Of a stretch of DNA of 32,535 nt, positions 24,938-32,535 are shown piece after piece. Under the pieces are notes generated by a model, which saw nothing but the letters and a program-made list of their open reading frames with translations, made no database searches and was not told where the DNA came from. Source of the stretch: CAYNNP01 sp964398215 (lineage in GTDB: Bacteria; Planctomycetota; Planctomycetia; Pirellulales; Pirellulaceae); assembly GCA_964398215.1 (NCBI GenBank), contig CAYNNP010000044.1, forward strand, positions 1 through 32,535. The letters run 5' to 3'. The position numbers were made by a program, and so were the translations under genes. Positions within the stretch are counted from its first letter, which is position 1. Every line of letters starts with the position of its first letter.

Positions 24938-25280
24938 CTTGGATGTGATTGGTATTTGGCTGGAGCTAGTGCAAGATCATTTGCTCTGGGTAAAACGCGT
25001 CGCGGAAGTCGTACACTCGTCGCTTTACTGAGCCGACGGCGCTAGCCGCGGGCCTTGCGGTGACAACGCAACCCTTGGAGGCCCGTCGACAACCTTCAAA
25101 TCAAGGTTCAACTTCCGTCTGCTGCACTAGGTCTTTGCAGTTTATACGATTTAACGCAAGTGATGGTTCTGCAAATCGGTCCAGGGCGGGTGAATAACTG
25201 CCTGGAAGTCTGATCTGTCGCGATGAACCTGATACGATTGCTCAAGTCAAATTGGTTCACTTTTCCGTTGGAGGCTTTTG
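24938..25280. other. Divergent intergenic region with repeat
   Basis: No gene is supported. It should hold promoters for the leftward kinase operon and the rightward isomerase gene. It contains the second copy of the palindromic repeat. Confidence 0.5.
25024..25085. repeat. Palindromic intergenic repeat, copy 2
   Basis: The core at 25024-25071 (TTTACTGAGCCG, GCTAGCCGCG, GGTGACAACGCAA) matches copy 1 at 284-329. Here it forms a hairpin: CGGGCCT (25049-25055) plus TGCG (25056-25059) pair with CGCA (25067-25070) and, after an 8-base bulge, AGGCCCG (25079-25085). It is noncoding, between divergent genes. Confidence 0.78.
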
Positions 25281-26201
25281 ATGCAACTTGGGTTCGTTTC
25301 AGCGATTCTGCCAGACCACACACTGGAAGATGTTTTCGCGAGTGCCAATGAGATTGGCTATGACTGTGTTGAAATCATGTGCTGGCCAATCGGCAAGGCC
25401 ACACGTCGCTACGCTGGCGTCACGCATATAGACGCGGCCAATCTGAACGACACAGAAACCAATCGGATCGCGGAACTGGTCCAACAGTACGGAGTACAAA
25501 TCAGTGGACTGGGTTACTATCCGAATGCGTTATCGCCCGATGAAGAGGAATCAACACAAGCAATCGCCCAGATTCGCGCCGTAATTTCTGCCGCAGCAAA
25601 ACTTGGGATCGGCCGAATGAACACGTTCATCGGACGTGACTGGACCAAGAGCGTTGACGACAATTGGCCTCGGTTTCTGGAGATATGGAAACCGTTGATT
25701 GCTCATGCGGAAAATGAGAATGTCAAAGTGGGCATCGAAAACTGCCCCATGTTCTTTACAAGCGATGAATGGCCTGGCGGTAAGAACTTGGCTCATAGTC
25801 CAGCGATTTGGGAACGAATGTTTTGCGATATTCCAAGTCAACATTTCGGGCTGAACTACGATCCGTCGCACATGATTTTTCAGCACATGGATTACTTGAC
25901 ACCCATGCAAACGTTTGCGGACAAGTTGTTTCATGTTCACGCAAAAGATGTACGACTGGACCAAGACCGGCTTGATCTTGTCGGGATTTTGGCGAACCCG
26001 AATCAGTACCACACACCAAAGCTGCCTGGAATGGGCGGAGTTGATTGGGGACGATTCTTTTCGTCGCTAACCGACACGGGCTACCAGGGGCCAGTTTGTG
26101 TGGAGGTGGAAGACCGTGCCTTCGAGGGCAGTCCGGAGTCATGCAAAGCCGCACTGCAGCAGAGCTACAACTTCCTTCGTAACTACGTCCCCCAGCGATA
26201 G
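25281..26201 (+). CDS. Sugar phosphate isomerase/epimerase (xylose isomerase-like TIM barrel)
   Basis: A 306-residue AP_endonuc_2-family TIM barrel. Metal-site residues are spread as expected: Glu in 'VKVGIENCP' near 152, Asp and His in 'LNYDPSHM' near 195, His residues in 'LFHVHAKD' near 218, and Glu in 'PVCVEVEDR' near 275. Family members isomerise or epimerise sugars and inositol derivatives using a divalent metal. The substrate is not evident. GGAGG at 25270-25274 lies six bases before ATG 25281, which settles the start over the in-frame TTG at 25278. It appears to be a single-gene unit converging on the zinc-ribbon gene. Confidence 0.88.
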   Translation: MQLGFVSAILPDHTLEDVFASANEIGYDCVEIMCWPIGKATRRYAGVTHIDAANLNDTETNRIAELVQQYGVQISGLGYYPNALSPDEEESTQAIAQIRAVISAAAKLGIGRMNTFIGRDWTKSVDDNWPRFLEIWKPLIAHAENENVKVGIENCPMFFTSDEWPGGKNLAHSPAIWERMFCDIPSQHFGLNYDPSHMIFQHMDYLTPMQTFADKLFHVHAKDVRLDQDRLDLVGILANPNQYHTPKLPGMGGVDWGRFFSSLTDTGYQGPVCVEVEDRAFEGSPESCKAALQQSYNFLRNYVPQR

Positions 26202-26253
26202 ATTTCTTGATGCAAGTTGTTCACTTGCGCACGTTGCAATCGGTTCAACAAAT

Positions 26254-26300
26254 CACTCTCCCCTGGGAGAGAGCCGGGCTCTCAGGCCCGGAGAGGGGCC
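26254..26300. repeat. GC-rich palindromic element between convergent genes
   Basis: Two adjacent hairpins: CTCTCCC-CT-GGGAGAG at 26257-26272, then GAGAGC-CGG-GCTCTC near 26269-26283, followed by GGCCCGGAGAGGGGCC. It resembles the CTCTCCC/GGGAGAG intergenic repeats common in many bacterial genomes. It sits between two converging genes and could help end transcription, though it lacks a T tract. Confidence 0.5.
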
Positions 26301-26352
26301 TTCGCAACTCTATCGGTCACCTCAAGAATCGCCAACCAACGCGCAGTCTAAA

Positions 26353-26778
26353 TCATCTGTCACTTTGTGGTGCATCATCCACTGTCGTCAGATGTTTAGG
26401 ATTGGTTTCCAACAAAAAGATGATGCAGATCATCCAGTCGATTACGACCGACAACAAGTAACTAGCAAGCACTCCAACCGCCAATCCGACCAACGTGCCC
26501 CAAAGCAAATTTTGCGTGACAATGATACACACGAACGCAAAAACAATTGGAACGCTCCACCAAACCGTCTCGCTTGCTGTCTCCAGTTTCTGAATCGCTG
26601 GACGAACGATCAAGACAGTCTGCTCGACAGTTAAATCATCCGAAAACGACCGCTCTACTTTTCGATATTGCTTGTACTCATAAGGCGGCTCTGCCCCAGG
26701 CCTTGGTGCACTGCATGCAAGGCATACATTGAAACCCAGTTCGTTCTCGCTGTCACATTGATTACAAGTCCAAGGCAT
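26353..26778 (-). CDS. Zinc-ribbon membrane protein, unknown function
   Basis: A 141-residue protein. The N terminus has W3-x-C5-x2-C8-x10-C19-x2-C22, the pattern of a RanBP2-type zinc finger or zinc ribbon. A linker follows, then two hydrophobic segments at about 73-91 and 93-118, and a short polar C-terminal tail. The layout suggests a cytosolic zinc-binding head on a membrane anchor. I do not recognise the family beyond that. It is transcribed leftward, converging on the isomerase gene. Confidence 0.7.
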   Translation of the reverse strand: MPWTCNQCDSENELGFNVCLACSAPRPGAEPPYEYKQYRKVERSFSDDLTVEQTVLIVRPAIQKLETASETVWWSVPIVFAFVCIIVTQNLLWGTLVGLAVGVLASYLLSVVIDWMICIIFLLETNPKHLTTVDDAPQSDR

Positions 26779-27352
26779 CTTAAAAACTCAAAAGCAAATG
26801 GAAGTTGTTGGCTACGGAATGAAATCAGTTCGCGCGATCGATGATTTTTCGCAGCTTCGCTCAGTATAAACTGGTTCAATTCGGACGATCGGCCAGGACG
26901 ATGCGGAGTTCGTCTCGACAGCCGTCCAATTCTCCGTTTTTGCGGCGGAAATCGCTCCTTTGCCATCTCTGCTGGCCATTGGATTCACCTGAAAGTCCGC
27001 TACAATGTGCCCGCCACCAAATCAAGTAGCGTGGTAGTTTGGCAGGTCGGCATTCGGATCATCGAGACTAACCACGTCAAGACACTCGATGTGGCCAAGA
27101 GCAGAGTGCGGCTGGTGCCCTCAGTAATTACACTGGCCATCATCATTAAGGTCACGATCCACGACGTGCACTCCAAGTTGGCTTGGCGTTCGCACCGGAT
27201 CGCATCCACTGGCCCAGTCGTTTGGTGACTTCATTCGTCAATTTTTCATCCGTTCAAATAATCATGCTTGGCATCGCTGTCATTTTTAATCCGAGCCCAT
27301 CGCAACCGGCATCGCCGACTGCGCCCGGTTCATTGCAGTGTGCGATGTCTTC
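26779..27352. other. Region with no intact gene; possible decayed coding remnant
   Basis: No intact gene is supported. On the minus strand, about 27010-27237 gives protein-like sequence interrupted by stop codons (for example 'GVHVVDRDLNDDGQCNY' then stop, and 'LDVVSLDDPNADLPNYHAT' then stop). The DxNxDG loop is of a calcium-binding type. This may be a decayed secreted-protein gene, but no family is matched and chance is possible. Confidence 0.3.
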
Positions 27353-28606
27353 ATGAATGAATCTGAAAGCAATCCTTCGCTGAATCGAAACTGTTCGCTT
27401 CGCGTGTTGATGATCCTCGAAAATGCGAGCTTGCCAGAAGACTCTCGCGTTTTGATGGAATCTCAAGCGTTGCATCAAGCGGGCCATCAAGTCACCGTGA
27501 TTTGTCCGACCGGTGACCGCAAATCCTTTTCCGAAAACATTGATGGCGTGCGTGTTTACCGATACCCATGCCCAAAAGAATTCGATGGCATCCTGGGATA
27601 CTTGTTCGAGTATACCTACAGCATGGCAATGGCGATGGCGTACAGCCTGTTCATCTTGATTCGACATGGATTCGATGTGATCCACGTCCATTCGCCTCCA
27701 GACATGAACGCTCTGATTCCAATCGCCTACCGGATCTTGGGAAAACGTTTTGTGCTGGACACGCACGACTTGTCGCCGGAACTGTACGACGCACAAAAGC
27801 AAGGCGAAGGGAATCGAACCGTGGTTGCCGCCCTGAAGTGGTTCGAGCGATTGGCGTGTCGTTGGGCGCACCGGCTGATCGCCACGAATGAAAGCCAACG
27901 CGAAGTGCAGCTCTCGCGAGGTGGCGGAAAGCGAGAGCATGCTTATGTGGTTCGCAACGGTCCGAGTGCTCGTTTTTTGGCCGGCGCTGAACCGTTGCCT
28001 GAGTTCGCCGACGATCCGCGAATCAAGCTGGGCTACGTTGGCATGATCAGCGAACAAGACGGCGTTGATTGTTTCATTCAAGCGATGGCGGTGTTGAAGA
28101 AACGTCGCTCAGATTTTTTGGGGATTGTTGTCGGGTCGGGCCCCGCCGTAGAAGAACTGCACCGATTGACAAGTGAATTGGATCTGGACGACCAAGTTCG
28201 GTTCACCGGCTTGGTTCCCTACAACGATGTGCCTCGCTACATCGCGTCGTTTGATGTTTGTCTGACGCCTGATCCTCGCAACGCCTACAACGACAGCTGC
28301 ACCACCATCAAGACGATGGAATACATGGCGCTCGCCAAACCCACGGTTGCTTTTGCTACGCCCGAAAACCAATACACGGCTGGTGATGCTGCGTTGTACG
28401 CCGACGACGACAACATCGAATCGCTGGTCAATCAGATCGAACGCTTGATGGATGACACTTTGCTGAGAGATACAATGGGGCAATCCGGCTTGCGCCGTGT
28501 CAAAGAGCAACTTGCCTGGGTCCACCAGAAAGCTCAACTCATTGCGCTCTATGACAGCCTCTGCCCAGAACCAAAAACTGTTCCCAAAACCACTCCATCG
28601 ATTTGA
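27353..28606 (+). CDS. Glycosyltransferase family 4
   Basis: A 417-residue GT-B enzyme. 'VLMILENASLPEDSRVLMES' opens the acceptor domain, with 'DVIHVHSPPDMNALIPIAYR' and 'VLDTHDLSPELY' following. The donor domain has 'LGYVGMISEQDGVDCFIQAM', 'VVGSGPAVEELHRL', and 'TTIKTMEYMALAKPTVAFAT', the GT4 donor-phosphate region in a variant form. ATG 27353 is chosen over an in-frame GTG at 27338. It heads a second small operon with a FemAB-like transferase and a methyltransferase, so it probably serves another surface glycan or a late step of the main one. Sugar specificity is unknown. Confidence 0.9.
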   Translation: MNESESNPSLNRNCSLRVLMILENASLPEDSRVLMESQALHQAGHQVTVICPTGDRKSFSENIDGVRVYRYPCPKEFDGILGYLFEYTYSMAMAMAYSLFILIRHGFDVIHVHSPPDMNALIPIAYRILGKRFVLDTHDLSPELYDAQKQGEGNRTVVAALKWFERLACRWAHRLIATNESQREVQLSRGGGKREHAYVVRNGPSARFLAGAEPLPEFADDPRIKLGYVGMISEQDGVDCFIQAMAVLKKRRSDFLGIVVGSGPAVEELHRLTSELDLDDQVRFTGLVPYNDVPRYIASFDVCLTPDPRNAYNDSCTTIKTMEYMALAKPTVAFATPENQYTAGDAALYADDDNIESLVNQIERLMDDTLLRDTMGQSGLRRVKEQLAWVHQKAQLIALYDSLCPEPKTVPKTTPSI

Positions 28607-28616
28607 CACCGCTTTC

Positions 28617-29639
28617 GTGAATATCAAGACAATCAGCGAATTTACTCCCCAGCAGTGGGATCGCTATGTCTCGGCACATCCACAGGGCGGCGTGTTCCAC
28701 ACCAGCGCCATGCATCACGCATTGGCGGAAACACCCAAGCACCAACCGACCAGCATGGTAGCCGTCGATCAAGACGACGAGATCGTTGCAATGCTTTCTT
28801 CGACGCGAATCGAAACGGTTACCGGATTGGCAAGTTCTTTTGCGTCCCGCTGCGTGTGGTACGCCGAACCGATTTGTGATTCCACCGAAGTCGGTCGCGA
28901 CGGATTGCGTCGTTTGATCGACGAGCATGAGCGCCGAGTCGGTTCCAGGATCGTCTTTAGCGAAGTGCGTCCTCTGTTCGCACCAGGACACGAAAAGTCG
29001 ATTTTGCAGTCTTGTGGTTACGAGTACAAAGACTACCTGAACTATCTTGTACACACCTCCAGCGATGTCGATACGTTGTGGAGCGCGCTGAGAAAATCGG
29101 CCCGGAAAAAAATTCGACAATCGGAAAAACGTGGTGTCGAGATTCGAATTGACAATACTCATGCCGGGGTAGACCGCATGTACGATTTGGTCGCGCAAAC
29201 CTACGCGCGTTCCAAGGTCCCGTTGGCGAGCAGGCAACTTTTTCACGCTGCCCTAGATCACTTTGATTCAGCCGTTGTTCAGATTCGGTTGGCTAGCCAC
29301 GAAGGCAAAGATGTGGCGGGAGGAATTGGCTTGGTATTTGGTGACCGTTTCTTTGCTTGGTATGGCGGGTCGCTGCGTCTGCAGGGTATTTTACCATTTG
29401 ACTGTTTAACATGGGATGAAATCAAATGGGCAAGTGAGAACCATGTTGCAATCTATGACTTCGGCGGAGCGGGATGGCCAGAAGAAGATTACGGACCACG
29501 AGAATTCAAGGCAAAGTTTGGCGGTGAGCTAACCCACTTTGGGCGCTACCAAAAAATTCACAGTCAGTGGAAGTACGTCGTAGCGGAAAGAGGATACCGG
29601 GTTCTTCGTGGATTCATTTCATCAAAAAGTGTCAACTGA
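28617..29639 (+). CDS. FemAB-like/GNAT acyltransferase
   Basis: A 340-residue protein with two GNAT-like lobes, as in FemAB and the exosortase-associated FemAB-like N-acyltransferases. Recognisable parts are 'GVFHTSAMHHALAETP' near the start, 'LRKSARKKIRQSEKRGVEI' in the middle (a typical K/R-rich helix), and the C-terminal acetyltransferase fold 'VAGGIGLVFGDRFFAWYGGS' then 'YDFGGAGWPEEDYGPREFKA'. Expected role: transfer of an acyl or aminoacyl group to an amino sugar or lipid-linked glycan. The open frame begins at 28497 inside the previous gene, so GTG 28617, eleven bases after that stop, is the likely start. The stop overlaps the next ATG (ATGA-type, TGATG). Confidence 0.82.
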   Translation: MNIKTISEFTPQQWDRYVSAHPQGGVFHTSAMHHALAETPKHQPTSMVAVDQDDEIVAMLSSTRIETVTGLASSFASRCVWYAEPICDSTEVGRDGLRRLIDEHERRVGSRIVFSEVRPLFAPGHEKSILQSCGYEYKDYLNYLVHTSSDVDTLWSALRKSARKKIRQSEKRGVEIRIDNTHAGVDRMYDLVAQTYARSKVPLASRQLFHAALDHFDSAVVQIRLASHEGKDVAGGIGLVFGDRFFAWYGGSLRLQGILPFDCLTWDEIKWASENHVAIYDFGGAGWPEEDYGPREFKAKFGGELTHFGRYQKIHSQWKYVVAERGYRVLRGFISSKSVN

Positions 29640-29767
29640 TGACAGCACTCGATTTTCACATTCCGCTTGACGAAGCGTTGGGCGACCGGCTGGATGAATT
29701 GGGAAGGAATGATTTTTTCCTACCAACAGGAATCTCGCAGTGGACTCAAGAAAGGCTTTCCAAATAG
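29639..29767 (+). CDS. Putative 42-residue small protein
   Basis: A short frame beginning MTALDFHIPLDEALG and ending QWTQERLSK. Its ATG overlaps the stop of the FemAB-like gene (TGATG) and its TAG is one base before the ATG of the methyltransferase, so it fills the space exactly and would be translationally coupled on both sides. It is acidic, with no signal peptide or membrane segment. I recognise no family. An alternative is that it is only the spacer, or the displaced start of a once longer gene. Confidence 0.5.
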   Translation: MTALDFHIPLDEALGDRLDELGRNDFFLPTGISQWTQERLSK

Positions 29768-29768
29768 C

Positions 29769-30494
29769 ATGTCTGTAAATTCTCCATCGATCGAACAGCC
29801 CTTGTTGCACGATTACGAGCAACCTGATCATTGGCAGCGTGTTGCCAATCTGCGTTGGGGCATCTATTTGACTCAGGTCGAACAAGCTGCCATCGATCAT
29901 GGAATGCAAATCGTGGGCGATCCAGGTGAGGCGCTGGACATTGGCTGCGAAGGCGGTCGATGGACTCGCATGATGCTTGATCGAGGTTGGGATGTGACTT
30001 CAACAGAAGTTTGCGAGCGCAAGGTCGCGAAATGCCAAGAGCTAAATCCGCAAGCAGACTGTCGTCTTGTTTCGCCAACTGACCAGACACTGCCAGTTGA
30101 GGACGCATCGATGGATTTCATTGTGTCGATCGAAGTCGATGTCAACGAACAACCTTGGTTTGCCAAAGAGCTGTATCGCGTGCTGCGACCAGGCGGTGTT
30201 GTCGCCTACACGATCAACAACAGCCAATCATGGCGAGGCGTGCTTGCCAATGCCAAGTGCCGCTTGCGCAAAGAAGAGCTCTATTACATCAGCAGTTATC
30301 GAAGCATAAGGCGACAACTGAAGAGCCTAGGGTTTGAGATGCAGCGCCAAGAAGGGTTCTGTTGGCTCCCATTCGGACGCTTCAGTGATTCACGCTGGGT
30401 CTCACCACTGACCAATCTAGAACGAATCATAGGACTCAGAAAACTAGCAACCCTAAGCCCTTGGGTGATGGTAGTTTGCCAAAAGAAAGCCTGA
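29769..30494 (+). CDS. Class I SAM-dependent methyltransferase
   Basis: A 241-residue methyltransferase-11-type protein. Motif I is 'ALDIGCEGG' at 55-63, an acidic post-motif is 'VTSTEVCERK', and 'MDFIVSIEVDV' followed by 'ELYRVLRPGGVVAYTINN' gives motifs IV and V/VI. The C-terminal third is basic and has no recognised substrate domain. Probable role: methylating a sugar of the glycan handled by its operon neighbours. ATG 29769 gives the spacing of one base from the small upstream ORF; the open frame extends to 29667 but that part overlaps the small ORF. Confidence 0.85.
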   Translation: MSVNSPSIEQPLLHDYEQPDHWQRVANLRWGIYLTQVEQAAIDHGMQIVGDPGEALDIGCEGGRWTRMMLDRGWDVTSTEVCERKVAKCQELNPQADCRLVSPTDQTLPVEDASMDFIVSIEVDVNEQPWFAKELYRVLRPGGVVAYTINNSQSWRGVLANAKCRLRKEELYYISSYRSIRRQLKSLGFEMQRQEGFCWLPFGRFSDSRWVSPLTNLERIIGLRKLATLSPWVMVVCQKKA

Positions 30495-30665
30495 GTTCAC
30501 TGGCGGTGCAGAGCAAATCAGTTTTTGATTCGGTGTCATCTTGGTAACCCGACGCGTTAGTTTCGAAGTTGCGCTTTTCAAAATTTATCGAGATTCGTTT
30601 GATCGATTGAAGACTTCGCCAGGAGCGGCGACGGTCTTGAGTTTGCCGTCCCTTTTCTTCGCTTC

Positions 30666-30911
30666 TCATTCTTCGTTGGGATCAGATTTAAACAGATTGA
30701 TGATGTCTCGACTTATTGCATACAAGAATCCGAGCGACACGTATCCAACAGGTACAACTCCGAAAATCGTACACACGATGCGCCGGAAGATACCGTACGA
30801 TAATTCATCAGACCAAAGGAAACGAAATAGCGCAAATGCAAACGCGATTCCGAGCAAAGCGAGAGCCATGATCGCTAATGCGATGAAGAACGCACGGACG
30901 TTGGTAGTCAT
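30666..30911 (-). CDS. Small two-helix membrane protein, unknown function
   Basis: An 81-residue protein (ATG 30911; a TTG at 30926 would add five residues). There are two hydrophobic segments: about residues 6-30 (AFFIALAIMALALLGIAFAF) and 45-66, with a polar acidic C terminus (KSDPNEE). No family is recognised. The frame on the opposite strand (30541-30930) lacks such structure, which favours this strand. It is transcribed leftward on its own, facing the methyltransferase gene. Confidence 0.6.
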   Translation of the reverse strand: MTTNVRAFFIALAIMALALLGIAFAFALFRFLWSDELSYGIFRRIVCTIFGVVPVGYVSLGFLYAISRDIINLFKSDPNEE

Positions 30912-30926
30912 GTTTGCTTGGCTCAA

Positions 30927-31422
30927 CTAATCGTGGGTTACCATTTTGTTCGCGATACCACTTTGTTCAGGCTCGATCGCAGATCGTTGAACTCGATCCG
31001 CCGACAGTTTACCAAACCCCATTTGATTTTCCAAAGCGCGATCGAGGATCAAAAGAATATCGTGATCAATCGATCAATCCATATCTCACGGTGAGCTTCG
31101 CATCGTGCCACCCACCTTGCCTTAACGCCTTGGAAACCACAGGTCAAACGTACACCACGACAATCACTACAACGATCTTGGCGGTTTGCCGAAAAGGGAC
31201 TGCTTTGGCGAGCCCCGCCTGACCGGAGGCTGCTGATGCATCTTAAGCAGCTATTCAAGAACAAAGCATTGAGCGTGTAGTCAGGCAGTCGCTAGGACGT
31301 TCCGGTCGAGCAAGTGCTCCCAAGGACTCGGAAAAAACGGCTGACGGAAGAGTGACCGATGGTGCCATAAGCAAATGATCTGTAAATGTTCCACGAAGTA
31401 CATCTACGAGTAGGCGCGGCAC
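30927..31422. other. Intergenic region with no gene seen
   Basis: About 500 bases in which no frame on either strand gave a recognisable product. The short frames present have no motif, signal peptide or membrane segment. I see no clear terminator or repeat. Confidence 0.4.
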
Positions 31423-32316
31423 TTATTTGCGTAGAGTTCGATCGAAGAAGTCGATCAGTAGCTTGCGCCGCTTGGGGTCGAAGAATGATGGACCTCCGTG
31501 AGCTCCGCCATGGACGACTTCAAACGCCACATCTAACTTCTGTTCTTTGTACTTGGCGTGTAATTCGTGTGACTGATTGATCGGAACTTGTGGGTCTTGA
31601 TCGCCGTGGATCAACAGCAGCGGCGGGTCATTTTTGTCGACGTGAAAAACGGGGCTGGCTAATTTCGCTAGCTGAGGTTTCTCGTCGGGCGTTCCGCCAA
31701 TCAGCAGCTTCAAAGCGGGTACGCGGACACCTAGACCGTGAGGCGTGGATTGTTTCAGGATCGTCTGGAAGTTGGTGGGGCCGTAGTAGTCGGCGATCGC
31801 TTGAATCGACGATGACTGATCGCTGTGCTCACCCACGGTTCCTTCCAAGACCGCGTGATTGTTGGTAACGCCGATTTCGGCAACCAAGTGACCGCCCGCC
31901 GAGGAACCGGCGATCCCAATTCGATCGGATGAATAGCCGTAGTGATTCGATTTGGCACGCAAGAATCGGATGGCCGCTTTGCAGTCGTGTACTTGTGCGG
32001 GAAACTTCGCAACGGGGCTTAGCCGATAGTCCACACTGGCGACGGCGTAACCAGCGTCCACCAAGAACCCAAGTGGCATCTTGTTCTTGGATCCACTCCG
32101 CCACGCACCACCGTGAACCCAGATAACCAATGGCGTTTTCTTGGCGTCAGTGCGGGGCAAATTGCCCGGCGGCAAATGTAGATCAAGCAACAGCGTGTGG
32201 CCGTTTACGGTCGCGTATTGGACGTCTTTTATTCGCTTGGTTGTTTCTTGTGCGATCGCGCAAGGCAGGAAACAAACAAACGCGGCGAGTGTTGTGAGTG
32301 TAGGTATTGTGTGCAT
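31423..32316 (-). CDS. Secreted alpha/beta-hydrolase (esterase/lipase, BD-FAE-like)
   Basis: A 297-residue secreted esterase. A signal peptide (hydrophobic 4-20, cleavage likely after AIA at 20-22) supports ATG 32316 rather than the longer frame from 32394. The oxyanion motif HGGAW is at 68-72, the nucleophile Ser139 lies in G-S-S-A-G (137-141), Asp241 is in 'HGDQDPQVP', and the catalytic His is in 'VVHGGAHGG' near 269-273. This layout matches the esterase_lipase/BD-FAE group, which planctomycetes carry in many copies, often for deacetylating plant or algal polysaccharides. The substrate here is unknown. No operon partner is visible. Confidence 0.92.
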   Translation of the reverse strand: MHTIPTLTTLAAFVCFLPCAIAQETTKRIKDVQYATVNGHTLLLDLHLPPGNLPRTDAKKTPLVIWVHGGAWRSGSKNKMPLGFLVDAGYAVASVDYRLSPVAKFPAQVHDCKAAIRFLRAKSNHYGYSSDRIGIAGSSAGGHLVAEIGVTNNHAVLEGTVGEHSDQSSSIQAIADYYGPTNFQTILKQSTPHGLGVRVPALKLLIGGTPDEKPQLAKLASPVFHVDKNDPPLLLIHGDQDPQVPINQSHELHAKYKEQKLDVAFEVVHGGAHGGPSFFDPKRRKLLIDFFDRTLRK

Positions 32317-32535
32317 GAAGAATAGCAGGAAATTTGTCGTTAGTTTTTTGTCATTGTGGAGGAAAAGATGCTCTGGCAGAGTCGAGCGCACCATCTCCGA
32401 AGATTAGTTCTTCTGTTTCGGGATCGATCGAAAGCCGCGGGCTGACCACAACACACGCGATGCATTCATTTTCTCTCTGTTTTATTTCTTCCAGAAGACC
32501 GCCGCAAGTTGATTGCAAAAGAACACTAATCTTCA
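32317..32535. other. Right-edge region
   Basis: About 220 bases upstream of the esterase gene. It should contain that gene's promoter; no other gene or repeat was recognised before the window ends. Confidence 0.35.

Noticed and set aside
26207..26634. Plus-strand frames after the isomerase gene
   Set aside because: They run through the palindromic element and opposite the zinc-ribbon gene, with no domain support.
27254..28081. Long minus-strand frame (275 codons) opposite the GT4 gene
   Set aside because: It lies over the strongly supported glycosyltransferase, has no motif, and its His/Gln/Arg-rich composition is that of an antisense shadow.
28539..29246. Minus-strand frame of 235 codons
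   Set aside because: It is antisense to the FemAB-like gene and has no motif or ribosome binding site.
30541..30930. 129-codon plus-strand frame
   Set aside because: The opposite strand encodes a cleaner two-helix membrane protein; this frame looks like its shadow.

Overview
The window looks like a chromosomal segment of a planctomycete of the Rhodopirellula/Pirellulaceae type. This is inferred from the moderate GC content, long gene runs with few clear Shine-Dalgarno sites, GTG/TTG starts, BlaI-type regulators, secreted esterases, and palindromic intergenic repeats built around a GCTAGCCGCG core. No rRNA, tRNA, CRISPR array or intact transposase was seen.

Left flank (1-3.4 kb): a class I SAM methyltransferase and a geranylgeranyl-reductase-type flavoprotein are translationally coupled. 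They are followed by a BlaI/MecI-type repressor with two putative operators just upstream. No BlaR1-type partner follows it. Instead there is a frameshifted remnant of the replicative helicase DnaB on the minus strand.

Central block (3.4-21.4 kb): about 18 kb of co-directional, tightly packed genes form a Wzx/Wzy-type exopolysaccharide locus. It encodes a PglC/WcaJ-type initiating phosphoglycosyl transferase. A dehydrogenase, acetyltransferase and PLP aminotransferase set resembles WbpB/WbpD/WbpE and probably makes a 2,3-diacetamido-uronic acid type sugar nucleotide. Next come a Wzz/Wzc-like co-polymerase with a degenerate kinase domain, a Wzy-like polymerase/ligase, a Wzx-like flippase, a Gfo/Idh/MocA-SDR fusion protein, and a GT4 glycosyltransferase. 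Two class II asparagine-synthetase-type amidotransferases flank a CE4-like polysaccharide deacetylase, and a second GT4 enzyme closes the block. UDP-sugar 6-dehydrogenase, a Wza-type outer-membrane exporter and an active BY-kinase are not in the window.

Right part (21.5-32.5 kb): a secreted acidic protein of unknown function ends at a strong intrinsic terminator. A convergent histidine kinase/OmpR-type regulator pair follows, then a TIM-barrel sugar isomerase/epimerase and a zinc-ribbon membrane protein. A second small polysaccharide-type operon (GT4, FemAB-like acyltransferase, a 42-codon ORF, methyltransferase) follows. The window closes with a small membrane protein and a secreted alpha/beta-hydrolase. 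FemAB-like, AsnB-like, deacetylase and GT4 genes together resemble the loci of exosortase/PEP-CTERM-associated exopolysaccharides, but no exosortase is seen here.
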